From positions 1-24,218 of the IMG/VR virus record IMGVR_UViG_3300030389_002234: a stretch of DNA of 24,218 nucleotides, one strand, 5' to 3'. A model generated the notes under the pieces. It did no database searches, was not told the DNA's origin, and was given only the letters and a program-made list of their open reading frames with translations. The translations under genes were made by a program, and so were the position numbers. This document shows positions 1 to 7,578 of this stretch, one piece after another (the stretch's first letter is position 1; each line of letters starts with the position of its first letter). Source of the stretch: a virus.

Positions 1-2
1 AC

Positions 3-470
3 TTGAGACAAAGAGGTTTTGAACAAGCCGCAAGGATGGCAGAAGCCGATATTGCAAGAAGCATAAGAGCGCAAGAGTTTGATATATCTGGTGAAGCCGA
101 CGTAGCTAGGCAAAGAGCTGCGGCAGGTTTAGCGCAACAACAATTTCAAGCAGGTTTGTTGGGCGGTCAAGAAAGAGCGCAACAACAAGCATTGGCTGGT
201 TTATTAGGTATTGGCGGTCTACAACAAGCGCTTCAACAACAAGCTCTTGGCGCTGCTAGAAGTGAATTTGATAGAGCATTGCAATATCCTTTCCAACAAT
301 TTGGTTTGTTGAGTCAAGCGGTTAGCGGTATGCCTAGCGGACAAACTATTACAGAATCAGAAAGATTAGGCATGCAGGACAGATTACTAAGTGGTATAGG
401 AGGATTACAAAGAGCAATAGGTTCAATAGGATCTTTATTACCAGAAGATAATTACGGTCAAATGATGTAG
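3..470 (+). CDS. Gln/Ala-rich virion-like protein, 3' part (5' end outside window)
   Basis: The frame is open at the left edge. The first usable codon is TTG with no visible ribosome site, so the real start is almost certainly upstream and only the last ~155 codons are present. The protein is dominated by Ala, Gln, Gly and Leu, with many AQQQ/LQQA runs (residues ~38-82) that predict long amphipathic helices. There is no enzyme motif, signal peptide or metal site. It is followed after 7 bases by two more genes for large Ala/Gly-rich proteins in the same direction, as in late gene strings encoding internal or tail-associated proteins of short-tailed marine phages. A virion or ejection role is inference from composition and position; the family is not recognised. 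Confidence 0.7.
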   Translation: MRQRGFEQAARMAEADIARSIRAQEFDISGEADVARQRAAAGLAQQQFQAGLLGGQERAQQQALAGLLGIGGLQQALQQQALGAARSEFDRALQYPFQQFGLLSQAVSGMPSGQTITESERLGMQDRLLSGIGGLQRAIGSIGSLLPEDNYGQMM

Positions 471-477
471 GTTTTAC

Positions 478-1341
478 ATGAGCATAGGAAAACAAGATTT
501 ACAAGAATTAGCACAAGGATTGGGCGAATACCAACAAAAGTACGCTATAGATTTAGCTAGAACAGAAGCTATGATGGGCGACCCAAGTAGGCTAAATGCT
601 TTGATGCAAATGCAACAGCCCGCAAGACCTAAAGGACCAGCTGCTTTTGAAGAGTTTTTGTTGGCTAGACAATATCCTGAATTTGGAGAGTTTTTACAAG
701 CAAAACGAAAAGCAGGAGAAAAAGGATTTCAAGAGTTAGGTGCTAAAAAGTATGAAAATAGGCTTGATTTAGCTATGTCAGCGCAAGCATCTAACATAAA
801 TTTAGATAATTTAGAAAATATTTTAAACCAAGGATTGCGAACTGGTTTTGGCGCTTCATTGGGCCTGCAATTAAACAGAATAGGACAAACATTACTTGGT
901 CCTGATTTTAAAGCTGGAAACATTGCAGGAGCAGAATCTTTTGCGGCAGGAGCTACACAATTAATTCTACCAGAAGTAAAAAAACTTGGTGTCAATCCAA
1001 CTGATAAAGATTTAGATTTCGTAGTAAAAGGGTCTCCAGAGTTAGGCAAATCTGTAGAAGGTAACAAATTAATGTTGAAAGCACTTAGACTATCAAATTT
1101 AAGAGCTATAGACTCTCATAATTTTGACAACGCATTTTATTCAAACCCAGAAAATGAAGGTAAAACAGAAATAGATAGAAATGTAGCATTTCAGACGCAC
1201 ATGTTAAACAATCCACAACTGTATAACGCACAATCATTAATTGAAGAATATAATTCTTTATTAGAAAGAGAAGCTGCAAATAAACTTAACCAAGGAGATT
1301 TTGTTGATACTTCAAATGAGGAATTACCTGAAGGTATGTAA
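478..1341 (+). CDS. Hypothetical protein, probable virion-associated
   Basis: A 287-residue protein read from ATG with GTAGG about 7 bases upstream. It is mostly helical: Met/Gln-rich N-terminus (1-50), then a patch with FEEFLLAR and FGEFLQAKRKAG (57-80), a Gly/Ala stretch around 120-160, and an acidic C-terminus ending LPEGM. No catalytic motif, transmembrane segment or signal peptide is evident. Its stop codon overlaps the start of the next gene by one base (TAATG), so the two are probably translationally coupled. The setting among large Ala-rich proteins suggests a structural or DNA-delivery role. This is inference; I do not recognise the family. Confidence 0.7.
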   Translation: MSIGKQDLQELAQGLGEYQQKYAIDLARTEAMMGDPSRLNALMQMQQPARPKGPAAFEEFLLARQYPEFGEFLQAKRKAGEKGFQELGAKKYENRLDLAMSAQASNINLDNLENILNQGLRTGFGASLGLQLNRIGQTLLGPDFKAGNIAGAESFAAGATQLILPEVKKLGVNPTDKDLDFVVKGSPELGKSVEGNKLMLKALRLSNLRAIDSHNFDNAFYSNPENEGKTEIDRNVAFQTHMLNNPQLYNAQSLIEEYNSLLEREAANKLNQGDFVDTSNEELPEGM

Positions 1342-3332
1342 TGAAGCCTGGCGACATTATTAATTCAAAAAAAGGTCCTGCTTTATATCTTGGTGGCGAT
1401 ACTAAAGATATAAATAATTATAAATTTCCTGTAATAAGCGGTTTGCCAGCAGCTGCTGGGCAAGGTTTAACTTTTAGATTTTTAGATGAAATAGTTGGTA
1501 CTGCTAGAGGCATATTGCCTGGCGGCATAACACCACAACAGGGCAGAGACTTAGAAAGAGCTGCTTTTGAACAAGTTCAAGAAGAACGACCAGGCGCAGC
1601 TTTAGCGGCAGAAATTGGTGGAGCTGCTATTCCAGCTCTTTTTACCGCAGGCGCAACTACTCCAGTTTCTGCAACAGGAATCGGAGTTACCGCAGCTAGA
1701 GCTGGTTTATCTGGATTAGCTTACGGTGCAGGTGGCGCAGAAGGGACAACAGAAAGAATTGGTCCTGCGTTAGGAACAGGAGCGTTATCTACTGTAGGAG
1801 GCGCTGCAACACAATTAATTGCAAGACCTGTAGCTAGAGTCGCTAAAGAAGTAAAAGCATCTTTTCAAAAACCAGAAAAAATGGGTAAAGATGCAGCGCA
1901 AAAATTAGTAAAGGAAGCGTTAGAATACGACAAAACAGATATAAACTCTGCAATAAAATATATTACAGATAGAGGCGGTAAAAATTATTCTTTAGCAGAT
2001 ATTGGGCCAAACACTAGAGCTTACTTAGATGCTGTTAATGTTTTGCCTGGTCTAGGAAAAAAACAAGCGCAAGATTTTCTAAGACAAAGAAATGAAGGAA
2101 TGTTGTCGAGAATAACATCAGATTTACAAGAGTCTTTTGGATCTAACGCATCTTATTTTGATACATATAAAGCATTAGAATCTGCTAGATCAGAGGCTGG
2201 TAAATTGTTATACAAAAAAGCTTTTGAAAAAAAAATACCTATTACAGATGAATTTGTAGATTTATTTAATAGACCAAGCGTGCAAGCAGCTTTCAAAAAA
2301 GCTTACAAAATGGCCGCAGAAAAAAATGTTGCATTACCAAGAATCAATTTAAAAAATGGAAAAATGTATACAGAAGATGGAAATTTAATAACAGCAGTAG
2401 ATACAAAACTTCTCCATTGGATGAAAATGAGTTTAGACGATACTATTTATACTGGCAGATCTCCATTAAGCGGCGTTGGCGCAACAGAATTAAATTTACA
2501 AAAAGCAACTAAAAATGATTTTTTAAATTACATAGATAAATACAATAAAACGTATAAAGCAGCTAGAAATGAATGGTCTGAAAAAACAGCTATTATGGAT
2601 AAATTAGAACTTGGAAGAAAGTTTGACGCACCAAAACAAAACATAGAAGAAATTTCAGAAGAAATAGCTGCTATGTCTAAATCTGAGTTAGAAGCTTTTA
2701 GAAATGGAGTTTTAAATAACATAGTTGAAAAAATGGAAAAATCTATTGCTTTTGATGGTAGAGGCGCAAATTTAGCTTTTAACATCATAAAAACACCCAG
2801 AAGCAGAAAATTACTTAGAGAAACTTTTGAGCCTGGTCCAGCTGGCGATAAGAAATTTAATAAATTTATTAGTAATTTAGAAGATGAAATACAAATTAAA
2901 GATACTTCTAATTTAATAGTAGGAAACAGCGCAACTGCTGGCAGACAAGAAGCTGTGTCCGTTATAAAAGGTTTAGTAGAGCCTAGCGACATTCAAAATT
3001 TGAGTCCAGTAGGTCTAATTTACAGCATGTTAAAAGCAGACAATCCAGAATTACAAGAAAGAGCGCGTTTGGCAGCGGCAAATGAATTAACAAGAATTTT
3101 ATTAGAGACTAACCCTAAATCTTTAGAAAAAATAGCAAAAGAATTGTCTAATAAAAAAACTTTCAAAGGCATCTTAAAAGATTATATTCCTAAAGGTTTT
3201 GAAAGTATTATTAAAGCTTCAATAAGTCCGCAAGTTATAGCGGCAGGAGCTAACATACCTGGCGGTCAAACTCCAAGCATACAAGCTCCAAGCATGGAAG
3301 TCTTGTTAGAAAAGTTAAAGCAGCAAGAATGA
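1341..3332 (+). CDS. Large internal virion / DNA-ejection-like protein
   Basis: A 663-residue protein starting at the ATG that overlaps the preceding stop. Residues ~70-165 form an Ala/Gly-rich, weakly hydrophobic region containing GGAAIPALFTAGATTP and GLAYGAGGAEG. This is the kind of membrane-penetrating segment seen near the N-terminus of internal or ejection proteins of many phages. The rest (~170-640) is Lys/Glu-rich and helical, with a coiled-coil tendency, and the C-terminus is Pro/Gly-rich (GGQTPSIQAPSME). There is no lytic transglycosylase or peptidase motif that I can see. A role as an injected pilot protein or tape-measure-like internal protein is inferred from composition, size and position. 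A run of nine A at about 2227-2235 is a possible slippage site, but the frame continues normally. Confidence 0.7.
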   Translation: MKPGDIINSKKGPALYLGGDTKDINNYKFPVISGLPAAAGQGLTFRFLDEIVGTARGILPGGITPQQGRDLERAAFEQVQEERPGAALAAEIGGAAIPALFTAGATTPVSATGIGVTAARAGLSGLAYGAGGAEGTTERIGPALGTGALSTVGGAATQLIARPVARVAKEVKASFQKPEKMGKDAAQKLVKEALEYDKTDINSAIKYITDRGGKNYSLADIGPNTRAYLDAVNVLPGLGKKQAQDFLRQRNEGMLSRITSDLQESFGSNASYFDTYKALESARSEAGKLLYKKAFEKKIPITDEFVDLFNRPSVQAAFKKAYKMAAEKNVALPRINLKNGKMYTEDGNLITAVDTKLLHWMKMSLDDTIYTGRSPLSGVGATELNLQKATKNDFLNYIDKYNKTYKAARNEWSEKTAIMDKLELGRKFDAPKQNIEEISEEIAAMSKSELEAFRNGVLNNIVEKMEKSIAFDGRGANLAFNIIKTPRSRKLLRETFEPGPAGDKKFNKFISNLEDEIQIKDTSNLIVGNSATAGRQEAVSVIKGLVEPSDIQNLSPVGLIYSMLKADNPELQERARLAAANELTRILLETNPKSLEKIAKELSNKKTFKGILKDYIPKGFESIIKASISPQVIAAGANIPGGQTPSIQAPSMEVLLEKLKQQE

Positions 3333-3341
3333 TTTAGAACT

Positions 3342-3746
3342 ATGGGCCGCGTCACAGAACGACTAGGCAGAAGCGGAGAATATTTTACTGCTAGCGTTTT
3401 AGCCCTTGTTTCAGACACAGTAATTATTGTTCCGCATGGCGCAGAGGCAGATATAATTTTTGACTTTGAAGATAAATTATATAAATGCCAGGTAAAGTCA
3501 AAAACTAAGAAAGAAAAGAATCACAGCAAATGGCGGTTTGACTTACGCCGAGGCTCGCACACCAAGAACAGACACTTTGCAGAAGGCGCAATAGATATCT
3601 ACGCCTTGTATTCAAAGCAATACAACAACGTTATTTTCATGCCTTTTGGTGTCAATAAAAGAGAAGTACGCATAGAAGAAGATGTAATGAAAAACGCAGA
3701 TTCATTGGCTACGTTTCATCAAACAATGAAAGAGTTGAATTATTAA
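3342..3746 (+). CDS. PD-(D/E)XK nuclease, Holliday-junction-resolvase-like
   Basis: A 134-residue protein with the order of residues expected of small PD-(D/E)XK nucleases: E13 in the first helix (RSGEYFTASVL), D37 in GAEADIIFDF, and Q50-V-K52 in KCQVKSK, the E/Q-x-K position on the next strand. The fold class includes archaeal Hjc-type resolvases and the PDDEXK_5 family, which use these residues to hold Mg2+ and cut branched DNA. The start ATG has no clear ribosome site and lies 9 bases after the previous stop. It sits directly upstream of the integrase, so it may process recombination or replication intermediates, or act in genome protection. The fold assignment is reasonable from the motifs; the exact substrate is unknown. 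Confidence 0.72.
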   Translation: MGRVTERLGRSGEYFTASVLALVSDTVIIVPHGAEADIIFDFEDKLYKCQVKSKTKKEKNHSKWRFDLRRGSHTKNRHFAEGAIDIYALYSKQYNNVIFMPFGVNKREVRIEEDVMKNADSLATFHQTMKELNY

Positions 3747-3788
3747 GACTACTATCTTATACTTTGTAGTACATTTTTGGAGAAATAA

Positions 3789-4655
3789 ATGCACGAAAGT
3801 ATCAACGACTTACACAATCTTTATCAACAGGATTGCGCTAGACGTAAAACAAAGACAATCAAAGAACTTAACAGGATTTACCATAAATACATTGCAGGTC
3901 CTTTAGGCCAGAAAAAACTTAATAAAGTTGTCAGAGGTGACATAGCCAAACTGCATTTCAGTTTGTCAGAGACAGCGCCTGCACAAGCTAATAAAGTATT
4001 AACGTTGCTTAGATCTATGTTTAATCTGGCTATCACACTCAGCTTGGTTGAAAGCAATCCTGCGACACACATTGCAAAGAACAAAGAAAACAAAAGAAAA
4101 CTATATTTAACAAGCGAACAACTAATTCAAGTCAAAGAACAATTAGACTTGTTATACAAAAACAAACGCTATCAAGAATCCGTAGATTTCATCTGGCTAC
4201 TGCTTTTAACAGGAGCTAGATGCGGTGAGATTGCAAAAGCTAAATGGACGGACTTACAAGGCAATATGCTTGTCTTGAGCGAGCATAAAACGGATCAGTA
4301 TGGCGAGGAAAGAGTTATACATTTGAGTGAACGCGCCCTGGATATAATCAATCGCAGGGCGCAGGAGGGCAAAAGGATATTTAACATTCAAGCGCCTCGG
4401 AGAGCGTGGGATAAAATCAGAAAAACTCTTGGTATAGAAGAGTTTAGATTGCATGACTTACGCCATACCTTCGCGTCGTTTAGTTTACAAAAACTACCGT
4501 TAGCGCAAGTTGGTCATTTGCTTGGACATAAAGATCAAAAGACGACTGCGCGGTATGCACATATACATAAAGACAAAGCTATTGAGTCTGCTGCGCTAGT
4601 GAGCGAGCATATAGAAGCTCTGTTACAACCTACAGATTTTCGAAATCAAATATGA
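3789..4655 (+). CDS. int: Tyrosine recombinase (phage integrase)
   Basis: A 288-residue tyrosine recombinase. Residues ~4-95 are a SAM-like core-binding domain and ~105-280 the catalytic domain. The full active set is visible: R144 (LTGARCGEIAKAKW), K167 (SEHKTD), H222 and R225 (RLHDLRHTFASF), H247 (LLGHKD) and the nucleophile Y256 (KTTARYAHI). It cuts and rejoins attP and attB through a 3'-phosphotyrosine link. At this length no separate arm-binding domain is obvious. The start is supported by GGAG six bases upstream (TTTTGGAGAAATAAATG). The 42-base gap before it holds an imperfect ACTAC...GTAGT repeat, possibly a promoter or operator. The 3' end overlaps the convergent RHH gene by 26 bases. 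The intact motifs and excisionase-like neighbour indicate a temperate phage or prophage. Confidence 0.95.
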   Translation: MHESINDLHNLYQQDCARRKTKTIKELNRIYHKYIAGPLGQKKLNKVVRGDIAKLHFSLSETAPAQANKVLTLLRSMFNLAITLSLVESNPATHIAKNKENKRKLYLTSEQLIQVKEQLDLLYKNKRYQESVDFIWLLLLTGARCGEIAKAKWTDLQGNMLVLSEHKTDQYGEERVIHLSERALDIINRRAQEGKRIFNIQAPRRAWDKIRKTLGIEEFRLHDLRHTFASFSLQKLPLAQVGHLLGHKDQKTTARYAHIHKDKAIESAALVSEHIEALLQPTDFRNQI

Positions 4656-4845
4656 TGTTTTGGTTGCGCTCAGATGAATTGAGACCTACTGAGATCAGAT
4701 ACTCAGCTACGTCTCTTGGGTCTTTACCTTGCGACTCAGCAAACTTTAATAAATCTTCGTTTAGATACCTATTAATCCAAACAGGCTTTCTATTATTACG
4801 AAGCATTATTGGGTCATCAAAGTCGCTTAAAATTTTACCTACCAT
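4630..4845 (-). CDS. Ribbon-helix-helix-type small DNA-binding protein
   Basis: Reads on the reverse strand. I choose the ATG at 4845 (71 residues) because AAAGG lies eight bases upstream; an ATG at 4866 (78 residues) has no ribosome site. The core (KPVWINRYLNEDLLKFAESQ followed by GKDPRDVAEYLISVGLNS) has the pattern of RHH proteins: a short strand with alternating side chains, a helix, a turn and a second helix. Such proteins dimerise and bind inverted repeats. The opposite strand is also open here, but its product looks unnatural. The gene faces away from the excisionase and into the integrase, with a perfect inverted repeat at its start. An autoregulated switch protein or an antisense brake on int are both reasonable guesses. 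RHH membership is moderately sure. Confidence 0.65.
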   Translation of the reverse strand: MVGKILSDFDDPIMLRNNRKPVWINRYLNEDLLKFAESQGKDPRDVAEYLISVGLNSSERNQNIIFDFENL

Positions 4846-4853
4846 TTTCGTTG

Positions 4854-4878
4854 CCTTTATTTTCATAACAAATAAAGG
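4854..4878. promoter_or_regulatory. Perfect 9-bp inverted repeat, candidate operator or RNA hairpin
   Basis: CCTTTATTT (4854-4862) and AAATAAAGG (4870-4878) are exact reverse complements separated by seven bases. The site lies between the diverging RHH and excisionase genes. On the reverse strand the proximal arm contains the AAAGG ribosome site of the RHH gene, so as RNA the hairpin would hide it. As DNA it is a natural dimer-binding site for the RHH protein. The only nearby -10-like sequence for the excisionase, TATATT at 4879-4884, directly abuts the repeat. The repeat is seen; the regulatory role is inferred. Confidence 0.6.
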
Positions 4879-4904
4879 TATATTTTAGTAGAAACAGGAG
4901 AAAT

Positions 4905-5105
4905 ATGGAAACCACAGAAAATTTAGATTTAGTAACGACCAAAGAGTTGGCCAGAATACTCAAGATGTCGCATAGAACATTAGAGAATTGGCGCGGTCTA
5001 AACAAAGGTCCACGCTACAGAAAAGTAGGCGGTAAAATCTTGTACGACAAACAAGATATACAAGCCTTTATTGACTCAGAGGTAGTTGATCCAAATGCCG
5101 AGTAA
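4905..5105 (+). CDS. Excisionase / AlpA-type helix-turn-helix protein
   Basis: A 66-residue protein with a MerR-like winged HTH of the HTH_17/AlpA type: LVTTKELARILKMSHRTLEN-W at 9-29, then the wing GPRYRKVGGKILYDKQDIQAFID at 35-57. Such proteins bind DNA beside att sites and steer integrase toward excision, or act as transcription activators. The start is supported by AGGAGA five to nine bases before the ATG. It is the first plus-strand gene after the integrase/RHH pair and its end overlaps the recombination gene by 11 bases, so it probably leads the early operon. Excisionase versus transcription regulator cannot be separated by sequence alone. Confidence 0.8.
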   Translation: METTENLDLVTTKELARILKMSHRTLENWRGLNKGPRYRKVGGKILYDKQDIQAFIDSEVVDPNAE

Positions 5106-5850
5106 ACACGCTTTACTTTCCCCTTCGGCAGCGGAGCGTTGGACTAAATGTCCAGCGTCTCCGTCAATGTCGCAAGGTTCTCCGTACAGAACAAGTTACC
5201 CTGCGGAGCGTGGTACTTTGATCCACGAAATGGCAGAGAAGGTTTTAAAAGACCAAATTAAAGATTCATCTTTAGAAGATCATTACGCAGGTAAAACATT
5301 TACTACAGTTATAGAAGAAGATGACGAAAAAATAGAAGTTGTTGTTGACGATGAAATGTTGGGTATGGCCAAACAATACGCAGACTACATATTGCAACGT
5401 CATGAAGAGTTAGGCGGTAAAAGATTGATTGAAGAACAAGTTACCCTGGAGGAGATAAACCCACACCTTTGGGGTACGCTTGACTGTGCCATTATTACAG
5501 AAAAAGAAATAGAGATTATAGATTTAAAGACAGGCGCTTGGCCTGTAGATCCAAATAACTTACAGCTCAAGATTTATGCTTTAGGCATACTTGACAGATA
5601 CCCTTACGAAAACGCAAAAGTGAAACTTACTATTGTGCAACCTGTAAGCAGAGACAAAAAAGGACCAATTAAAACCTACGAAACTACCGTAGAAGATTTA
5701 GTAAATTGGGCTTACGATTTTTTAAAACCTGCGGCTGACGCATGTTTAGAACCAGAACCAAAATTTAACTTTGGTGAGCATTGTCGTTTTTGTTTGTATC
5801 AACAACAATGCCCTACTTATAACACTAATAAAGGAGATGTAAATGTCTGA
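5095..5850 (+). CDS. Cas4/AddB-like Fe-S PD-(D/E)XK exonuclease (DUF2800 type)
   Basis: A 251-residue protein read from ATG (MPSKHALLSPSAAERW), preferred over an in-frame TTG nine bases earlier because family members start this way. AGAGG lies 12 bases upstream and the start is inside the excisionase gene. Nuclease residues are H45 (TLIHEMAEK), D in LWGTLDCAI and D-x-K in EIIDLKTG. Four cysteines, C19 near the N-terminus and C230-x2-C233-x5-C239 near the C-terminus, match the 4Fe-4S 'iron staple' of Cas4 and AddB nucleases. Family knowledge predicts metal-dependent resection of DNA ends. It leads a set with a RecA-like ATPase and an SSB-like protein, so it probably makes the single strands used for phage recombination. 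Confidence 0.88.
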   Translation: MPSKHALLSPSAAERWTKCPASPSMSQGSPYRTSYPAERGTLIHEMAEKVLKDQIKDSSLEDHYAGKTFTTVIEEDDEKIEVVVDDEMLGMAKQYADYILQRHEELGGKRLIEEQVTLEEINPHLWGTLDCAIITEKEIEIIDLKTGAWPVDPNNLQLKIYALGILDRYPYENAKVKLTIVQPVSRDKKGPIKTYETTVEDLVNWAYDFLKPAADACLEPEPKFNFGEHCRFCLYQQQCPTYNTNKGDVNV

Positions 5851-6193
5851 AAACGAAAAGCCACCTGTTTTACAAATTGATAAAACAGATGGTCCACCAA
5901 CCATAGTTTTTGAAGAAGATATGCAAGATGAAAATGTTGCCAATCTGACACAAAACATTCAGTCTCGTAACGCTATGAATAATCTTATTAATGGCATTAT
6001 GAAGAATGAAAACCAGGAACTAGCTAATCTTAATGTTGTCATTCATGAGATAGTTAGATTAATATTAAGCTCGCTTGTTAATAACAACAATCAAGTTATG
6101 GAAAATTTAAGTAACCAACTTGGCGAAGTTATGCAGGCAAAAACACAAGGAGAAAATACAAATGAGTCTAGCGAAGATAAGGAAGAAAGCTAA
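5843..6193 (+). CDS. Small acidic hypothetical protein
   Basis: A 116-residue acidic protein with a strong start (AAAGGAG, six bases, ATG) that overlaps the previous gene by eight bases. The first ~30 residues are charged and Pro-containing (MSENEKPPVLQIDK). The middle (35-95) is a helical segment rich in Asn, Leu, Ile and Val that could oligomerise, and the tail is hydrophilic (NTNESSEDKEES). There is no known domain. Its 3' end overlaps the downstream ATPase gene by 32 bases. Its place between nuclease and ATPase suggests an accessory role in recombination, but nothing in the sequence proves this. Confidence 0.75.
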   Translation: MSENEKPPVLQIDKTDGPPTIVFEEDMQDENVANLTQNIQSRNAMNNLINGIMKNENQELANLNVVIHEIVRLILSSLVNNNNQVMENLSNQLGEVMQAKTQGENTNESSEDKEES

Positions 6194-6929
6194 AAAGAAA
6201 GCTCCAAGGATTGTGCTGTTCGGAAGCGGTGGCGTTGGGAAGTCTACTTTTGCTTCTACGATGAACAAACCAATATTCCAACTAACTGAAGATGGTCTTG
6301 TAAATATCGAGGTGGATCACTTTGATTTGCCTAAAGAAAACAATACAGGTTATGACGAAATCATAGCTAATATTAAATCTTTGTTAGCAGAAGATGATTT
6401 AGGCGGTTATAAAACTTACGTCTTAGACAGTTTGGATCAATTTGAGTTGAATTACGTCTGGCCTAAGGTCTGTAAAGATAATAACTTCAAGTCTATGGAG
6501 TCCGTAGGTTGGGGTAAATCTTACGGAGAGGCGTTAAACGTTTGGCGTGAATTTTTGAAGTACACCAACGAACTTAGAGAGCGTGGTATGACTATTGTTT
6601 TCATTGGTCATAACATTGTTAAAAGAGTGGAAGATCCTGCACAGGATCAACCATTTGACAGACACGAAATTAAAATACGCAGGAATGCTGCCGACTTAGT
6701 TTTAGAGCAGAGCGATTGTGTCTTTTATGCAACACGAAAAATCGGCACAGTCAAAGTACAAGGTACAAAAGGTACATCTACTAAACAGACGGTTGGCGAT
6801 AGAGTGTTAATCACAGAAGAGTCGCCTGGTTGTATGGCAAAAAATAGATATGGCTTACCTAATGAGTTACCAATGAATTGGGAGATAGTCAGAGAAGCTA
6901 TGATTGGTAATATCAAAAAAGATGTCTAA
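6162..6929 (+). CDS. Sak4-like RecA-fold ATPase (AAA_24), recombination/annealing
   Basis: A 255-residue P-loop ATPase. The chosen ATG has AAGGAG nine bases upstream; a longer frame from 6120 has no ribosome site and a very basic, unlike N-terminus. Walker A is GSGGVGKST (21-29) and Walker B is YVLDS (86-90, D89). A further strand ends in FIGHNIVKR, the sensor-like segment common in this family. The architecture matches AAA_24 proteins, which include phage Sak4 single-strand annealing or RecA-like proteins that work with an SSB. Between a Cas4-like exonuclease and a DUF669 protein, it is best read as the central strand-pairing protein of phage recombination. A role in replication loading is the alternative. 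Confidence 0.85.
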   Translation: MSLAKIRKKAKKKAPRIVLFGSGGVGKSTFASTMNKPIFQLTEDGLVNIEVDHFDLPKENNTGYDEIIANIKSLLAEDDLGGYKTYVLDSLDQFELNYVWPKVCKDNNFKSMESVGWGKSYGEALNVWREFLKYTNELRERGMTIVFIGHNIVKRVEDPAQDQPFDRHEIKIRRNAADLVLEQSDCVFYATRKIGTVKVQGTKGTSTKQTVGDRVLITEESPGCMAKNRYGLPNELPMNWEIVREAMIGNIKKDV

Positions 6930-7119
6930 CTATAGCGAAGTAGATAGGTTGGCTCGCTCTATCAAGCTAGTCAAATTAATTTTAACTAAACATCTGGAGA
7001 ATCAAGCTCTACGCGATGAAGGACCTCATGGTATAGAGTTTGATTTAGAAGATGTATTATCAATCCTAGATAATATTTTGGATGAATTAGATAATTTTGA
7101 AAATTACGATTTAGGATAG
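6922..7119 (+). CDS. Small acidic hypothetical protein
   Basis: A 65-residue protein starting at an ATG inside the end of the ATPase gene (8-base overlap). Only a weak AAAAAAG precedes it, so translation is probably coupled. It is helical: a basic N-terminal part (RLARSIKLVKLILTKHL) and an acidic C-terminal part (LEDVLSILDNILDELDNFEN). No family is recognised. An in-frame TTG 18 bases upstream is possible but less likely. Its place between the annealing ATPase and the SSB-like gene suggests a small partner of the recombination proteins, by position only. Confidence 0.7.
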   Translation: MSNYSEVDRLARSIKLVKLILTKHLENQALRDEGPHGIEFDLEDVLSILDNILDELDNFENYDLG

Positions 7120-7128
7120 GAGTATATT

Positions 7129-7578
7129 ATGGATATAACAAGTTGGGATCTGGATGCAATTCCAGAAAAAAAAGAATTAGAAGCTGGTAGATACACTATG
7201 GAATACCATGAAGCTGAACTAGTAAATAGTGATAGCGGATGGGAAGCCATAAAAATTACCTTCAAAATAAAAGACACAGGTAATTTTGTACCATGTACTT
7301 TTACAATGCAGTCTGATAATCCAGAAGCCATTAGGATAGGAAAAGGTTCTTTGAACGCATTAGCAAATGCGGTAGGACTTTCCTCTATGAAAGATACCGA
7401 TGAACTCGCAGGTAAGTTTGTATCTGCAGAAGTTGGTTTCAATAAAGGAGGTTATCCAGAAGTAAAAGATGACTATGGTAAAACCTGGCAGGCAGTTGAA
7501 GAAACTAAGTCAAGCCCAGAACCAAAAGTCGAAGAAGAGGAGTCGTCAGGAATTATAGATGACGAACTTCCTTTCTAG
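7129..7578 (+). CDS. DUF669 protein, SSB-like with DDELPF tail
   Basis: A 149-residue protein with a clean start (GGAG, six bases, ATG). Residues ~1-115 match the DUF669 pattern: MDITSWDLDAIPEKKELEAGRYTM, a strand with WEAIKITFKIKD, and GSLNALANAVGL. This is followed by an acidic linker (EPKVEEEESSG) and the tip DDELPF. Bacterial SSB ends in a similar acidic, Pro-Phe tip (DDDIPF) that recruits repair and replication enzymes, so a single-strand-binding role is strongly suggested. DUF669 genes commonly accompany Sak4-like ATPases in phages, as here. The 3' end overlaps the next gene by 20 bases. Confidence 0.85.
   Translation: MDITSWDLDAIPEKKELEAGRYTMEYHEAELVNSDSGWEAIKITFKIKDTGNFVPCTFTMQSDNPEAIRIGKGSLNALANAVGLSSMKDTDELAGKFVSAEVGFNKGGYPEVKDDYGKTWQAVEETKSSPEPKVEEEESSGIIDDELPF

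Noticed and set aside
2227-2235. A9 run as programmed slippage site
   Set aside because: The frame continues normally on both sides and no alternative frame of useful length follows.
2528-2992. 154-codon reverse-strand open frame opposite the large virion-like gene
   Set aside because: Antisense to a continuous 663-residue frame, hydrophobic low-complexity product, no start signals.
3747-3788. Possible attP core next to the integrase
   Set aside because: The gap has an imperfect ACTAC/GTAGT repeat but no recognisable tRNA-end sequence; an att site cannot be named without the host junctions.
4652-4888. Plus-strand open frame opposite the RHH gene
   Set aside because: Its product looks random, while the reverse frame has a good RHH pattern and ribosome site.
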